Below, one piece after another: positions 9,872 through 20,203 of a DNA stretch of 64,000 bases. Location of the stretch: assembly GCF_002056295.1 (NCBI RefSeq), contig NZ_CP020100.1, forward strand, positions 442,001 through 506,000, read 5' to 3'. The translations under genes were made by a program, and so were the position numbers. Each line of letters begins with the position of its first letter. Position 1 is the first letter of the stretch. The notes under the pieces were generated by a model. The model was not told the origin of the DNA. It worked only from the letters and a program-made list of their open reading frames with translations, and did not search any database. Origin of the DNA: Halopseudomonas phragmitis (GTDB lineage: Bacteria > Pseudomonadota > Gammaproteobacteria > Pseudomonadales > Pseudomonadaceae).

Positions 9872-9899
9872 AACGCACTACATCAACACTGACCGGTTA

Positions 9900-12008
9900 T
9901 CAGACGCCCGAGACCTCGGCGGCTTCGACATCTTTCATCGACAGCTTGATCCGGCCACGGTTGTCGACGTCCAGAACCAGGACCTTGACTTCCTGGCCTT
10001 CCTGCAGCACGTCGGTGACTTTCTCGATGCGCTGGTTGGCGATCTGGGAAATGTGTACCAGACCATCCTTGCCAGGCAGGATGCTGACGAAGGCACCGAA
10101 ATCGACGATGCGCTCGACCTTGCCGGTGTAGACCTTGCCGATTTCCGCTTCAGCGGTAATCGCATCAACCCGGGCCTTGGCGGCATTGGCGGCATCCTTG
10201 CTGGCAGCGAAGATCTTGACCATGCCGTCGTCGGTGATGTCGATCGAAGCACCGGTTTCTTCGCAGATACCACGAATAACCGCACCACCCTTGCCGATCA
10301 CATCGCGGATCTTGTCCGGATCGATCTTCATGCTGATCATGGTCGGGGCGTTGGCCGACAGTTCCTTGCGCGACTCAGGCAGTACTTCGTTCATCTGCTT
10401 GAGGATGTGCAGACGGGCTTCGTTGGCCTGCTGCAGCGCGATTTCCATGATCTCTTCGGTAATACCGTTGATCTTGATATCCATCTGCAGCGCAGTGACA
10501 CCCTTCTCGGTACCGGCAACCTTGAAGTCCATGTCGCCCAGGTGATCCTCGTCACCGAGGATGTCAGTCAGGACTGCGAACTTGTCGCCTTCCTTGACCA
10601 GACCCATGGCGATACCGGCTACCGGCGCCTTCAGCGGCACACCGGCATCCATCAGCGCCAGCGACGCACCACAGACCGACGCCATGGAGCTGGAACCGTT
10701 GGATTCGGTGATTTCCGACACTACACGGATGCTGTAGGGGAACTGCTCCATGTCGGGCATGACGGCCTGCACGCCGCGGCGGGCCAGACGGCCATGACCG
10801 ATTTCACGGCGACCAGTGCCACCCATGCGACCACACTCACCGACCGAGAAGGGCGGGAAGTTGTAGTGGAACATGAAGGGCTCTTTGCGCTCACCTTCGA
10901 GCATGTCCAGCAACTGTGAGTCACGCGCGGTACCCAGCGTGGTGACTACCAGCGCCTGGGTTTCGCCACGGGTGAACAGCGCCGAGCCGTGGGTACGATC
11001 CAGTACGCCGACTTCGATGTTCAGCGGACGCACGGTCTTGGTGTCACGGCCATCGATACGCGGGTTGCCGTTGACGATGCTCTCACGCACGGTGCGGTAT
11101 TCGATTTCGCCGAAGGCATCCTTGACCTCGCCGACCGAAGGTTTGCCTTCCTCGTCGCCGGTCAGGGCAGCAATGGCCTGATCACGCAGCTCGCCCAGGC
11201 GCTTGTAGCGATCCTGCTTGATGGTGATGGTGTAGGCTTGGGCGATCTCGGCACCAAACTGGCCCTTGATGGCATCCAGCAGCGCGGTATTCTCGACCGG
11301 AGCGGTCCACTCGAACGCCGGCTTGGCGGCCTCGGCGGCCAGTTCCTTGATCGCCTGGATCACAGTCTGGAATTCCATGTGGGCAAACAGAACAGCGCCC
11401 AGCATCTGGTCTTCGGTCAACTCCTGGGCTTCGGACTCAACCATCAAAACGGCGTCTTCGGTACCGGCCACGACCATGTCCAGACGCGAGGTCTTGAGCT
11501 GTTCGTAGTTAGGGTTGAGGACGTAACCGGTGTTGTCGTCGAAGCCGACCCGGGCACAGCCGATCGGGCCACTGAACGGCAGATTGGCGACAGCCAGGGC
11601 GGCGGAGGTGCCGATCATGGCGGCGACATCCGGATCAGTGCTCTTGTCCGAAGAGACCACGGTGCAGACTACCTGCACTTCATTCATGAAGCCTTCGGCG
11701 AACAGCGGGCGGATCGGTCGGTCGATCAGACGCGAGGTCAGGGTTTCCTTCTCGCTCGGACGGCCTTCACGCTTGAAAAAACCGCCGGGGATACGGCCGG
11801 CGGCATAGGTTTTTTCGACATAGTGCACCGACAGCGGGAAGAAGTCCTTGCCCGGATCAGCCGACTTGGCGGCAACTACGGTACACAGGACGCTGACGGC
11901 ATTGTCGATGCTTACCAGCACGGCGCCGGAGGCCTGGCGGGCGATGCGTCCGGTTTCCAGGGTAACGGTACTGTTACCGAATTTGAATTGCTTGATTACC
12001 GGTTTCAC
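9900..12008 (-). CDS. pnp: Polyribonucleotide nucleotidyltransferase (PNPase)
   Basis: A 702-residue phosphorolytic 3'-5' exoribonuclease of full length. Two RNase PH domains (about 10-140 and 315-545, the second with the [15 protein letters not shown] and [19 protein letters not shown] stretches) are followed by a KH domain ([20 protein letters not shown], about 560-600) and an S1 domain ([30 protein letters not shown], about 625-690). PNPase works in mRNA decay, usually with RNase E. The start is GTG at 12008 with a weak upstream site. The gene lies directly after rpsO, the arrangement known in many bacteria, with a hairpin between them. Confidence 0.98.
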   Translation of the reverse strand: MKPVIKQFKFGNSTVTLETGRIARQASGAVLVSIDNAVSVLCTVVAAKSADPGKDFFPLSVHYVEKTYAAGRIPGGFFKREGRPSEKETLTSRLIDRPIRPLFAEGFMNEVQVVCTVVSSDKSTDPDVAAMIGTSAALAVANLPFSGPIGCARVGFDDNTGYVLNPNYEQLKTSRLDMVVAGTEDAVLMVESEAQELTEDQMLGAVLFAHMEFQTVIQAIKELAAEAAKPAFEWTAPVENTALLDAIKGQFGAEIAQAYTITIKQDRYKRLGELRDQAIAALTGDEEGKPSVGEVKDAFGEIEYRTVRESIVNGNPRIDGRDTKTVRPLNIEVGVLDRTHGSALFTRGETQALVVTTLGTARDSQLLDMLEGERKEPFMFHYNFPPFSVGECGRMGGTGRREIGHGRLARRGVQAVMPDMEQFPYSIRVVSEITESNGSSSMASVCGASLALMDAGVPLKAPVAGIAMGLVKEGDKFAVLTDILGDEDHLGDMDFKVAGTEKGVTALQMDIKINGITEEIMEIALQQANEARLHILKQMNEVLPESRKELSANAPTMISMKIDPDKIRDVIGKGGAVIRGICEETGASIDITDDGMVKIFAASKDAANAAKARVDAITAEAEIGKVYTGKVERIVDFGAFVSILPGKDGLVHISQIANQRIEKVTDVLQEGQEVKVLVLDVDNRGRIKLSMKDVEAAEVSGV

Positions 12009-12055
12009 GGTGCTTTCTCTCTCTTCTCTACTTTGCCTTTTGGCGGAATCCTGGG

Positions 12056-12082
12056 CATGACCGGGAATCGGACCCGGTCATG
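12056..12082 (-). other. Stem-loop between rpsO and pnp
   Basis: CATGACCGGG and CCCGGTCATG form a perfect 10-bp stem with a 7-base loop between the rpsO stop and the pnp start. No T-run follows. In E. coli this spot carries an RNase III cleavage stem through which PNPase controls its own mRNA; the same use here is inferred from position. Confidence 0.6.
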
Positions 12083-12101
12083 TCCAAAAGGGCGAGGTCG
12101 C

Positions 12102-12371
12102 TTAGCGACGCAGACCCAGACGGCCGATCAGATCACTGTAGCGAGCAACGTCTTTGGACTTGAGGTAGTCCAGCAGCTTACGACGCTGGTTAACCATGCG
12201 GATCAGACCACGACGGGAGTGGTGGTCCTTGCCGTTTTCCTTGAAGTGACCTTGCAGCTTGTTGATGTTGGCGGTCAACAGCGCTACCTGGACTTCCGGG
12301 GAACCGGTGTCACCTTCGCCACGCTTGTACTCGGCTACGATTGCGGCCTTATCTTCAACACTCAGTGCCAT
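12102..12371 (-). CDS. rpsO: 30S ribosomal protein S15
   Basis: An 89-residue protein of standard S15 length ([18 protein letters not shown] at the start, [13 protein letters not shown] at the end). The conserved [13 protein letters not shown] and [22 protein letters not shown] segments that bind the 16S rRNA central domain are intact. The AGAGGAAGTAAAGAG leader gives a ribosome site. It is first in the rpsO-pnp pair and lies 146 bases downstream of truB. Confidence 0.99.
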   Translation of the reverse strand: MALSVEDKAAIVAEYKRGEGDTGSPEVQVALLTANINKLQGHFKENGKDHHSRRGLIRMVNQRRKLLDYLKSKDVARYSDLIGRLGLRR

Positions 12372-12398
12372 CTCTTTACTTCCTCTGAGGTAACAGGC

Positions 12399-12479
12399 CA
12401 GGGCCTTTGCCCTGTGTGATATAGCGAGAAATGACCGTGCCTGTTGACAGCCACCCTCGTGATGACCCGATTCGGGTCA
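12399..12479 (-). promoter_or_regulatory. Structured leader of rpsO
   Basis: The truB-rpsO gap holds two perfect hairpins: CAGGGC/GCCCTG at 12399-12414 with a 4-base loop, and TGACCCG/CGGGTCA at 12463-12479 with a 3-base loop. The first lies 28 bases before the rpsO ATG, a place where S15 binds its own mRNA in other bacteria. Neither has a T-run. Autoregulation here is an inference. Confidence 0.45.
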
Positions 12480-12517
12480 ACCAGGTATCCGCCGGCTACT
12501 GCCGACGGATGCAAACC

Positions 12518-13438
12518 TCATGCATTGAAGCGCAACAAACGCTTCGGCGCCACCCGCGCATCATCGGTCATCTCGCCGATACCGATGAAACGCCCGGAAG
12601 GCTCATACAACCGGACCATGCCGAAAGCCGGCGCACCCGGCACCCGGACCGCCTGACCATGGTTCAGGTAATAGGCGGTCTGCTCGGTGAGCTGGACCAC
12701 CGGCCAATCCGCCAGCCCGCTGTCGATCGGCAGCAGCAGATCGTCCAGAGCTTCGGCCCCGCCGTCAGCATGGCGTTGCTCCAGAGTATCCAGACTGACC
12801 GCCTGGGACAGACTGAACGGCCCGGCCTGAATTCGCCGCAGCTCGGCAACATGCGCACCACAGCCCAGCGCCTGACCAATATCCTCAACCAGGGTGCGGA
12901 TATAGGTGCCCTTGCTGCAGTGCACCTCGAGCCGCAGGCGATCGCCGTCGAGTCCGAGCAGTTGCAGACGCGATATTCTAACAGATCGCGCCTGACGCTC
13001 CACCGTCTCGCCGGCCCGGGCCAGCTTGTACAGTGGCTGGCCACCCTGCTTGAGCGCCGAGTACATCGGCGGAATTTGCTCGATATCGCCAGTAAAGCGG
13101 GGCAACAGAGCTTCGACCTGGGCCAGCTCGACTGCCACCGGGCGCATTTCCAGCACATCGCCTTCGGCGTCACCGGTGGTAGTGGTCATACCCAGCCGCG
13201 CCTCGGTGATATAGGCCTTGTCGGCATCCAGCAGGAATTGCGAGAACTTGGTCGCCTCGCCCAGACACAGCGGCAGCACGCCACTGGCCAGCGGATCGAG
13301 ACTGCCGGTATGTCCACCCTTGTTGGCGTTGAACAACCAGCGCACCTTCTGCAGTGCGGCATTTGAAGTCATGCCCAGCGGCTTGTCGAGAATCAGAATG
13401 CCGTCGATATCACGGCGCTTGTTACGCGGACGCGACAC
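12518..13438 (-). CDS. truB: tRNA pseudouridine(55) synthase TruB
   Basis: A 306-residue enzyme that makes pseudouridine 55 in the T-loop of tRNAs. The catalytic motif [17 protein letters not shown] with its Asp is near residue 48, and [22 protein letters not shown] and the C-terminal PUA-like region are intact. GTG is the start; AGGAG lies inside the last codons of rbfA, whose stop is only three bases upstream, so translation is probably coupled. It belongs to the rimP-nusA-infB-rbfA-truB string. Confidence 0.97.
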   Translation of the reverse strand: MSRPRNKRRDIDGILILDKPLGMTSNAALQKVRWLFNANKGGHTGSLDPLASGVLPLCLGEATKFSQFLLDADKAYITEARLGMTTTTGDAEGDVLEMRPVAVELAQVEALLPRFTGDIEQIPPMYSALKQGGQPLYKLARAGETVERQARSVRISRLQLLGLDGDRLRLEVHCSKGTYIRTLVEDIGQALGCGAHVAELRRIQAGPFSLSQAVSLDTLEQRHADGGAEALDDLLLPIDSGLADWPVVQLTEQTAYYLNHGQAVRVPGAPAFGMVRLYEPSGRFIGIGEMTDDARVAPKRLLRFNA

Positions 13439-13441
13439 CAG

Positions 13442-13828
13442 CTACTCCTCGCCATCCTTCGGATGCTTGCGATCTTCGGCCACCGCCCGCTCGATCAGCG
13501 ACGACAGGTGCACGCCGCGGCGAACACTCTCGTCATAATTGAAGTGCAGGTGCGGGATGCTGCGCAGCTTCATGGCCCGCCCCAACTGCATGCGCAGAAA
13601 GCCGGCGGCGTCCTTCAGAATCTCCTGATTGAGTGCGACATCTTCGTCACTGTCCTTGCCCAGCAAGGTAAAAAACACCTTGGCATGGGCCAGGTCGCGG
13701 CTGACTTCAACCGCGGTAATGGTCACCATGCCCAGGCGCGGGTCCTTGACCTCGCGCTGGACCAGCAGCGCCAGTTCACGCTGCATCTGGTCGGCAACCC
13801 GCTGGGTACGGCTGTATTCTTTGGCCAT
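13442..13828 (-). CDS. rbfA: Ribosome-binding factor A
   Basis: A 128-residue KH-type protein that helps mature the 5' end of 16S rRNA and assemble 30S subunits. The start [22 protein letters not shown] and the core [26 protein letters not shown] are typical. The ATG at 13828 matches the family N-terminus; a TTG six codons upstream is rejected. The ribosome site is weak. A long hairpin separates it from infB upstream. Confidence 0.96.
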   Translation of the reverse strand: MAKEYSRTQRVADQMQRELALLVQREVKDPRLGMVTITAVEVSRDLAHAKVFFTLLGKDSDEDVALNQEILKDAAGFLRMQLGRAMKLRSIPHLHFNYDESVRRGVHLSSLIERAVAEDRKHPKDGEE

Positions 13829-13852
13829 AATTTCAGTTCTACTCAAAAGCGT

Positions 13853-13914
13853 GAAGCTGAAAGCCCGAAGCTGGGAGTCACGCGAGCAACTCCCAGCTTC
13901 CGGCTTCCAGCTTC
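13853..13914 (-). repeat. Long near-perfect stem-loop between infB and rbfA
   Basis: The arms 13853-13878 and 13889-13914 are 26 bases each and match with only two mismatches around a 10-base loop; the inner 12 pairs are perfect. Both arms are built from GAAGCTG/GAAGCCG-like heptamers. No T-run follows on the minus strand. Such heptamer palindromes occur between genes in pseudomonads; here it may act in mRNA processing or stabilisation inside the operon. Confidence 0.7.
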
Positions 13915-13924
13915 TGGCCTGGGT

Positions 13925-16456
13925 TTAGAGCGTGCGTGCAACCTGGACCTTCTCGAATACCTCGATCCGGTCACCAGCACGTACGTCATTGTAGTTCTTC
14001 ACGCCGATACCGCACTCCATGCCATTACGCACTTCGGCGACATCGTCTTTGAAGCGGCGCAGCGACTCCAGCTCACCTTCGTAGATCACCACGTCGTCGC
14101 GCAGCACACGGATCGGGCGATTACGATGGACGGTACCTTCTATGACCATACAACCAGCCACCGCACCGAACTTCGGCGAACGGAACACATCACGCACTTC
14201 GGCAACACCCAGAATCTGTTCGCGAACATCGCTGCCAAGCATACCGGTCAGTGCCTTCTTGACATCATCGATGATGTCGTAGATCACACTGTAGTAGCGC
14301 AGGTCGATGCCTTCGCTCTCGATGATCTTGCGCGCAGTGGCGTCAGCCCGGACGTTGAAGCCGAAGATTACCGCGTTGGAGGCCAGCGCCAGGTTGGCAT
14401 CGGTTTCGGTGATACCACCCACCCCGCCAGAGACAATCTTGACCTGAACTTCCTCGTTGCCCAGATCGCTGAGCGAGCCCATCAGGGCCTCCAGCGAACC
14501 ACGCACATCGGCCTTGAGCACGACGTTGAGAGTCTTCTTCTCGTCCTGGCCCATGCTTTCGAACATGTTCTCGAGCTTGGCCGATTGCTGACGCGCCAGC
14601 TTGATTTCGCGGAACTTGCCCTGACGGAACAGTGCCACTTCACGGGCCTTCTTCTCGTCGGATACCACAGTCAGCTCATCACCAGCATCCGGGGTGCCAT
14701 CCAGACCCAGGATCTCGACCGGAATCGACGGACCAGCTTCCTTGATCGGCTGGCCGTTTTCATCGAGCATCGCCCGCACCCGGCCATAGTTGACTCCGGC
14801 CAGCACGATATCGCCCTGACGCAGAGTACCGTTCTGCACCAGCACGGTGGCAACCGGGCCACGGCCCTTGTCCAGCCGCGACTCAACCACCACGCCCTTA
14901 CCCGGTGCTGATGGCTGGGCCTTGAGCTCAAGTACTTCGGCTTGCAGCAGAACCGCTTCCAGCAACTCGTCGATACCGGTGCCGACCTTGGCCGAGACGT
15001 GGACAAACATGGTGTCACCACCCCATTCTTCGGGGATCACGTCACGCGCGGCCAAATCGTTCTTGATCCGATCCGGATCAGCATCTTCCTTGTCGATCTT
15101 GTTCACCGCCACCACGATCGGCACGCCAGCAGCCTTGGCATGCTGTACGGCCTCTTCGGTCTGCGGCATCACACCGTCGTCGGCGGCCACTACCAGGATC
15201 ACGATATCGGTGGCCTGGGCACCACGGGCACGCATCGCGGTAAAGGCGGCGTGACCGGGGGTGTCGAGGAAGGTAACCATGCCACGCTCGGTTTCAACGT
15301 GGTAGGCGCCGATGTGCTGGGTAATGCCGCCAGCCTCACCGGCCGCAACCTTGGCCCGGCGAATATAGTCGAGCAACGAGGTCTTGCCGTGGTCGACGTG
15401 ACCCATGACGGTCACCACCGGCGCGCGCGACACTTCTTCACCTTCGAAATGCATCGATTCGACCAGTTGGTCTTCGATGTCGCTCTCGCGGACCTGCTTG
15501 ACCTTGTGCCCCATATCCTCGGCCACAATGCTGGCAGTGTCCTGATCCAGCACCTGGTTGATAGTTACCATGGTGCCGTTCTTGAACATGTATTTGATGA
15601 CCTCGGCTGCCTTCACCGACATCTTCTGGGCCAGTTCGGCCACGGTGATGGTTTCGCCGATCACAACTTCGCGCACTAGAGGTCCTGTGGGCTTCTCGAA
15701 CCCATGCTGATTGCGTTTCTTGGCCTTGAGTTTGCCACCGCCGCCACGACGCCGGCTCAGACCATCCTCATCCTCGATGATACGAGCGGTCTGACGGGCC
15801 TTGTCCTTGCCACCATGACCACCAGCGCGCTTGCGATTGCGCTCTTCCTCTTCCTCAGCCCGGCTTGGCTTGCGCCGGTGCTCTTCCTTCTTCTTGGCCG
15901 GTTCAGCTGCGGCAGGTACTGCAGCAGGGGGCTCGGCGGCAACTGCGGCAACCGGCTCCGGCTGCTTGACCGGCTCTTGGGCAGCAGGCTGAGCCTTGAC
16001 GGCTTCGGCCTTCAGCCGCTCTTCTTCGGCCTTGCGTGCGCTTTCCTCAGCCGCCAGGCGAGCATCTTCCTCGGCCTTGCGCCGGGCTTCCTCAGCCCGC
16101 TGACGTGCCTCTTCAGCAGCACGCAGCTCTTCCAGCTCACGCTGACGCTCGGCCTCCAGTTCGGCCGGATCACGCTTGACGTAAGTTTTCTTCTTACGCA
16201 CTTCGACGTTGACCGTCTTGCTGCCGGACACCTTCAGGGTGCTGACTGTCTTGCGCTGCAAAGTAATCTTGCGCGGCTCGCTGGCCGATTCGCCATGGGC
16301 ATTCTTGAGAAATGCCAACAGAGCCTGTTTCTCCTCATCGGAAACCGACTGCTCCGGGCCGGTCTGTTTTAGACCTGCTTCTTTCATCTGTTGCAGCAGG
16401 CGCTCTACCGGCGTTCCTACCACACTAGCCAATTCTTTGACCGTCACTTCCGCCAT
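13925..16456 (-). CDS. infB: Translation initiation factor IF-2
   Basis: An 843-residue GTPase that brings initiator tRNA to the 30S subunit. Residues 1-50 form the IF2-N domain, followed by a long, highly charged linker of Glu/Ala/Arg repeats with a Pro/Ala-rich stretch (about 100-245). The G domain starts with the P-loop [11 protein letters not shown] near 352 and has [15 protein letters not shown] and NKID. Domains II to IV follow to [12 protein letters not shown]. The length is normal for pseudomonads. It follows nusA by 61 bases. Internal ATG codons could give shorter forms as in E. coli, but I cannot show this. Confidence 0.98.
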   Translation of the reverse strand: MAEVTVKELASVVGTPVERLLQQMKEAGLKQTGPEQSVSDEEKQALLAFLKNAHGESASEPRKITLQRKTVSTLKVSGSKTVNVEVRKKKTYVKRDPAELEAERQRELEELRAAEEARQRAEEARRKAEEDARLAAEESARKAEEERLKAEAVKAQPAAQEPVKQPEPVAAVAAEPPAAVPAAAEPAKKKEEHRRKPSRAEEEEERNRKRAGGHGGKDKARQTARIIEDEDGLSRRRGGGGKLKAKKRNQHGFEKPTGPLVREVVIGETITVAELAQKMSVKAAEVIKYMFKNGTMVTINQVLDQDTASIVAEDMGHKVKQVRESDIEDQLVESMHFEGEEVSRAPVVTVMGHVDHGKTSLLDYIRRAKVAAGEAGGITQHIGAYHVETERGMVTFLDTPGHAAFTAMRARGAQATDIVILVVAADDGVMPQTEEAVQHAKAAGVPIVVAVNKIDKEDADPDRIKNDLAARDVIPEEWGGDTMFVHVSAKVGTGIDELLEAVLLQAEVLELKAQPSAPGKGVVVESRLDKGRGPVATVLVQNGTLRQGDIVLAGVNYGRVRAMLDENGQPIKEAGPSIPVEILGLDGTPDAGDELTVVSDEKKAREVALFRQGKFREIKLARQQSAKLENMFESMGQDEKKTLNVVLKADVRGSLEALMGSLSDLGNEEVQVKIVSGGVGGITETDANLALASNAVIFGFNVRADATARKIIESEGIDLRYYSVIYDIIDDVKKALTGMLGSDVREQILGVAEVRDVFRSPKFGAVAGCMVIEGTVHRNRPIRVLRDDVVIYEGELESLRRFKDDVAEVRNGMECGIGVKNYNDVRAGDRIEVFEKVQVARTL

Positions 16457-16517
16457 TCACTTCTCTCCTCAGTCGGGTCCGTGCGTTACCGCAGGGTGAT
16501 GTCACCAAACCGACCGG

Positions 16518-17999
16518 TTATTCAAACCAGGGCGCGCGGGCGGCCATGATCAGGGCGCCAGCCCGCTCTTCGTCCATGCCGTCGATATCGAGCAGATCAT
16601 CGACAGACTGTTCGGCCAGGTCTTCCATACACAGGATGCCCTTGGCAGCGAGTTGGAAGGCCAGAGCACGGTCCATGCCTTCCATGTTGAGCAGGTCGTC
16701 AGCCGGCTGAGCCTCTTCGAGTTTCTCCTCGTTGGCGATGGCCTTGGTCAACAGACGATCCTTGGCCCGGGCGCGCAGCTCATTGACGATATCCTCGTCG
16801 AAGCCGTCGATATCCAGCATTTCTTCCATCGGGACGTAGGCGATTTCCTCCAGCGAGGTGAAACCTTCCTCGACCAGTACCTGCGCCAGTTCCTCATCCA
16901 CATCCAGCTCGTCGATGAAGACCTTGAGCACGTCGCCGGTTTCCGCTTCCTGCTTGGCGCGGATCTCGTCTTCGGTCATTACGTTCAGGGTCCAGCCGGT
17001 CAGTTGGCTGGCCAGACGAACGTTTTGGCCGTTGCGACCAATGGCCTGGGCCAGATTGTCCTCAGCCACTGCCAGATCGATGGTGTGAGCATCTTCATCG
17101 AGAATGATCGAAGCCACTTCGGCCGGGGCCATGGCGTTGATCACGAACTGGGCCAGGTTGTCGTCCCACAGCACGATGTCGACACGCTCGCCACCCAGCT
17201 CACCGGATACGGCCTGGACCCGCGAGCCGCGCATACCGATGCAGGCGCCCTGCGGATCAATGCGCTTGTCCTTGGAACGAACCGCGATCTTGGCCCGCGA
17301 ACCAGGATCCCGGGCAGCGCCCATGACTTCGATCAGCTCTTCGGCGATTTCCGGCACTTCAATGCGGAACAACTCGATGATCATTTCCGGGCAGGCACGC
17401 GACAACACCAGTTGCGGGCCGCGATTTTCGGTACGGATGTCCTTGAGCAGAGCACGGATGCGCACGCCGGTACGGAAGGTTTCACGCGGAATCATTTCCT
17501 CGCGCGGCAACACGGCCTCGGCGTTGTTGCCCAGGTCAACGATGATGCTGTCGCGGGTCACCTTTTTCACCGTGCCGCTGATGATTTCACCCAGGCGGTC
17601 GCGATAGGCGTCAACGACCTGGGCACGCTCGGCTTCGCGAACCTTCTGCACGATCACCTGCTTGGCAATCTGGGCAGCGATTCGGCCAAACTCGATCGAT
17701 TCGATCTTCTCTTCGATCACGTCGCCAATGTTCAGCGCGGCATCCCGCTCCTGGGCCTGATCCAAAGTCAGCTGCATCTCCGGCTCTTCGAAGTCTTCGT
17801 CAGCCACTACGGTCCAGCGCCGGAAGGTCTCGTAGTTGCCGGTGTGGCGATTGATCTCCACCCGTACATCCACTTCGTCCTCGTAGCGCTTCTTGGTGGC
17901 CGTAGCCAGCGCCAGTTCCAGCGCTTCAAAAATGACTCCAGGCGGTACGCCCTTCTCATTGGAAACGGATTCCACAACCAGCAGCACTTCTTTGCTCAT
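16518..17999 (-). CDS. nusA: Transcription termination/antitermination factor NusA
   Basis: A 493-residue RNA polymerase-binding protein. The order is the N-terminal polymerase-binding domain ([18 protein letters not shown] to about 130), S1 ([26 protein letters not shown]), two KH domains ([42 protein letters not shown]) and two C-terminal acidic repeats (about 365-490). NusA promotes pausing and hairpin-dependent termination and forms antitermination complexes. It sits between rimP and infB. Its known self-control in E. coli works through terminators downstream of the initiator tRNA, which are also present here. Confidence 0.98.
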   Translation of the reverse strand: MSKEVLLVVESVSNEKGVPPGVIFEALELALATATKKRYEDEVDVRVEINRHTGNYETFRRWTVVADEDFEEPEMQLTLDQAQERDAALNIGDVIEEKIESIEFGRIAAQIAKQVIVQKVREAERAQVVDAYRDRLGEIISGTVKKVTRDSIIVDLGNNAEAVLPREEMIPRETFRTGVRIRALLKDIRTENRGPQLVLSRACPEMIIELFRIEVPEIAEELIEVMGAARDPGSRAKIAVRSKDKRIDPQGACIGMRGSRVQAVSGELGGERVDIVLWDDNLAQFVINAMAPAEVASIILDEDAHTIDLAVAEDNLAQAIGRNGQNVRLASQLTGWTLNVMTEDEIRAKQEAETGDVLKVFIDELDVDEELAQVLVEEGFTSLEEIAYVPMEEMLDIDGFDEDIVNELRARAKDRLLTKAIANEEKLEEAQPADDLLNMEGMDRALAFQLAAKGILCMEDLAEQSVDDLLDIDGMDEERAGALIMAARAPWFE

Positions 18000-18049
18000 C
18001 GTATGCCTCGCCTAACGCCGTCCATTGGGTAACTTACGCCCCAAAACCT

Positions 18050-18505
18050 TCAGAACCGGGGAATGATGTTGCCCTTGTCGATTGAGTCGATCGGCAACAA
18101 GTACTCGTGATCATCCACCTGGATAACCACCTCGTCACCCTCCACACCGCGGAGGATGCCCTGAAAATTGCGCCGCCCATCGAACGGAGTACGCAGGCGA
18201 ATCTTTGCCTGTTCACCGACATAGGCAGCATACTGCTCAAGCTTGAACAACGGACGATCCATCCCCGGTGACGACACCTCCAGGGTGTAGTCATTAGCAA
18301 TCGGATCCTCAACATCCAATACCGCACTCAACTGCCGGCTGACCGTAGCGCAGGCCTCCACATCTATGCCATCGGCATGCTCGATGTACACCCGCAACAG
18401 GGTATGCTTGCCCTGCGAAAGGTACTCGATACCCCAGCATTGATAGCCCAAAGCCTCAATACTCGGGGCCAGCATGGCCTCCAACTCAGTCTGCTTGCCG
18501 GACAA
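18050..18505 (-). CDS. rimP: Ribosome maturation factor RimP
   Basis: A 151-residue protein needed for early 30S assembly. The stretch [13 protein letters not shown] near residue 75 is the family signature, and the end [15 protein letters not shown] is complete. The start is read as TTG at 18505 ([12 protein letters not shown]), because AGAGG lies eight bases upstream and the length then matches pseudomonad RimP. The longer frame to 18577 would run through the terminator at 18532-18552. It leads the rimP-nusA-infB-rbfA-truB operon. Confidence 0.93.
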   Translation of the reverse strand: MSGKQTELEAMLAPSIEALGYQCWGIEYLSQGKHTLLRVYIEHADGIDVEACATVSRQLSAVLDVEDPIANDYTLEVSSPGMDRPLFKLEQYAAYVGEQAKIRLRTPFDGRRNFQGILRGVEGDEVVIQVDDHEYLLPIDSIDKGNIIPRF

Positions 18506-18531
18506 ATTCAGCGCCTCTTTCAAACACGAAC

Positions 18532-18552
18532 AAAAAATGGGCCCTTGGCCCA
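18532..18552 (-). terminator. Terminator/attenuator in the rimP leader
   Basis: On the minus strand TGGGCC, loop AAG and GGCCCA are followed by TTTTTT. It lies 27 bases before the rimP start, so readthrough from the tRNA genes must pass it to reach the operon. Position and pattern fit the NusA-dependent attenuator known downstream of metY in E. coli. Confidence 0.8.
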
Positions 18553-18606
18553 TCCTGGATCTGGCCACCCCATGCACCAGTCACGGAGTCCAGACAACTA
18601 GCTAAG

Positions 18607-18627
18607 AAAAAGCCCCTCTGAAGGGGC
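18607..18627 (-). terminator. Intrinsic terminator after the initiator tRNA
   Basis: GCCCCT, loop and AGGGGC form a 6-bp stem followed by TTTTT on the minus strand, nine bases after the tRNA-fMet 3' end. It is the first of two tandem terminators before rimP. Confidence 0.85.
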
Positions 18628-18635
18628 CCTGTGAC

Positions 18636-18712
<77 letters not shown>

Positions 18713-18782
18713 TCGAATCTTAGGGCGTGGATTATACGCCCGGACGCCTAACAAGACAACCGGGCAACGCCCTTGCAATGAT

Positions 18783-18805
18783 CAGAGCCCATATGACGGG
18801 CTCTG
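18783..18805 (-). other. Stem-loop between the two tRNA genes
   Basis: CAGAGCCC and GGGCTCTG form a perfect 8-bp stem with a 7-base loop just after the tRNA-Leu 3' end. No T-run follows, so it is more likely a processing structure than a terminator. Confidence 0.4.
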
Positions 18806-18812
18806 CTATGGT

Positions 18813-18897
18813 TGGTGCGGAAGATGGGACTCGAACCCATACACCCTAAGGCACTACCCCCTCAAGATAGCGTGTCTACCAATTCCACCACTTCCGC
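18813..18897 (-). tRNA. tRNA-Leu (GAG)
   Basis: An 85-base class II tRNA with encoded CCA and a long variable arm. The anticodon loop TTGAGGG gives anticodon GAG, reading CTC and CTT. The T-loop GGTTCGAGTCC is standard. It lies 14 bases after secG and is probably co-transcribed with tpiA-secG. Confidence 0.97.
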
Positions 18898-18910
18898 AAA
18901 ACTGTTTGGC

Positions 18911-19291
18911 TTACTCAGCGCTCGGCACATCATCCGAGACTGGAGCCTGAGGAACCTGGCCTTCCACCTCCAGCACAGGTACATCTTCACTGATCACCGG
19001 AGCCGGCTGCGTTTGCAGCGCCGGACTCGGCAGACCGGCATCACGCTCGAAACTGGCCTTGTTACTGGCGTAATAAGCCAGACCCAGCGAGGTGACGAAG
19101 AATACAGTGGCCAGCACAGCAGTCAAGCGACTCAGAAAAGTAGCTGAACCCTGGCTGCCAAACACGGTGCCCGACGCACCCGCACCAAAGGACGCACCGG
19201 TCTCGGCACCCTTACCCTGCTGCATAAGCACCAACCCAACCAGGGCAATGGCGACCAGCAGGTGAATAACCACAACTACGGTTTCAATCAT
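18911..19291 (-). CDS. secG: Protein-export membrane protein SecG
   Basis: A 126-residue subunit of the SecYEG translocon. Two membrane helices (about 3-22 and 52-72) flank the conserved cytoplasmic loop [31 protein letters not shown]. The C-terminal tail (about 80-126) is acidic and Pro-rich, as in pseudomonads. The ATG overlaps the tpiA stop by one base (TAATG), so translation is likely coupled. Confidence 0.97.
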   Translation of the reverse strand: MIETVVVVIHLLVAIALVGLVLMQQGKGAETGASFGAGASGTVFGSQGSATFLSRLTAVLATVFFVTSLGLAYYASNKASFERDAGLPSPALQTQPAPVISEDVPVLEVEGQVPQAPVSDDVPSAE

Positions 19292-20049
19292 TACACACGT
19301 CCCGCGGCACGAGCGATCGCACCAAACTCTTCAGCGTTGAGGGAGGCACCACCAATCAACCCCCCATCGATATCCGGCATAGCAAACAACGCCTCGGCGT
19401 TATCAGCCTTCACACTACCGCCGTACACAATCTGCACCATCCGGGCCTGCTCGTCATCGAGCAATGCCAGACGCGCGCGAATCATGGCGTGCACATCCTG
19501 AGCCTGCTCAGGACTTGCCGTCAAGCCCGTACCAATGGCCCAGACCGGCTCATACGCCAACACACCTTGTGCCAGACCACCGACACCAAAGGCATCCAGC
19601 ACTACCTGGAGCTGCCGACCGATTACATCAGCCGTTTCACCAGCATCGCGCTCGGCCTGGGTTTCCCCGACGCAGAGCACTGGACGCAGACCGCAGGCCA
19701 GTGCCGCAGCAAACTTGCGCTTGACCACTTCATCGCTTTCACCGAACAGAGTCCGGCGCTCGGAGTGACCAACCAACACATACTCACAACCAGCATCACG
19801 CAGCTGAGCTGGCGATATTTCGCCGGTCAACGCACCCGGCTCGGCCTGGTGAGCACAACTTTGCCCACCGATGCGGATCGGCCCGGCTGCCAGCGCTTCG
19901 CGGCAACGCTCGATATAGAGCGCTGGCGGTGCAATCATCAGCTCCACCTGCTCAGGCCAGTCCTGCTGGGACAGAGCCACCAGCAGCGCATCGACGGATT
20001 GCCGTGTACCGTGCATTTTCCAGTTTCCGGCGACCAACGGACGACGCAT
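19291..20049 (-). CDS. tpiA: Triosephosphate isomerase
   Basis: A 252-residue TIM-barrel enzyme interconverting dihydroxyacetone phosphate and glyceraldehyde 3-phosphate. The catalytic residues are visible: Asn and Lys in AGNWKMHG, His in VLVGHSERR and Glu in [12 protein letters not shown]. The phosphate loop YGGSVKADN is intact. It is upstream of secG in the usual gammaproteobacterial order and 154 bases downstream of glmM. Confidence 0.98.
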   Translation of the reverse strand: MRRPLVAGNWKMHGTRQSVDALLVALSQQDWPEQVELMIAPPALYIERCREALAAGPIRIGGQSCAHQAEPGALTGEISPAQLRDAGCEYVLVGHSERRTLFGESDEVVKRKFAAALACGLRPVLCVGETQAERDAGETADVIGRQLQVVLDAFGVGGLAQGVLAYEPVWAIGTGLTASPEQAQDVHAMIRARLALLDDEQARMVQIVYGGSVKADNAEALFAMPDIDGGLIGGASLNAEEFGAIARAAGRV

Positions 20050-20132
20050 GCCTAACCTCTCAGCTCAAGCGGGCGCCAATGTTAACCAAGATGCCCGAAC
20101 GACACAACCGCCTTTTTGAGCTTTAAGGAACT

Positions 20133-20199
20133 TCTGAGAACACAGGCGAGGCCGGCAAGGCTGTTTCAGGCAGTCTTGCCAACACTGTTGGTTCTCAGA
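20133..20199 (-). other. Two-tier stem-loop between glmM and tpiA
   Basis: An outer perfect 9-bp stem (TCTGAGAAC at 20133-20141 with GTTCTCAGA at 20191-20199) encloses an inner stem of ten pairs with one mismatch (20154-20163 with 20171-20180). There is no T-run, so it may be a leader or processing element for tpiA rather than the end of glmM transcription. Confidence 0.5.
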
Positions 20200-20203
20200 G
20201 ATT

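Noticed and set aside
18505..18577. Longer rimP start at 18577
   Set aside because: It would translate the terminator at 18532-18552 and add residues not found at the start of RimP proteins.
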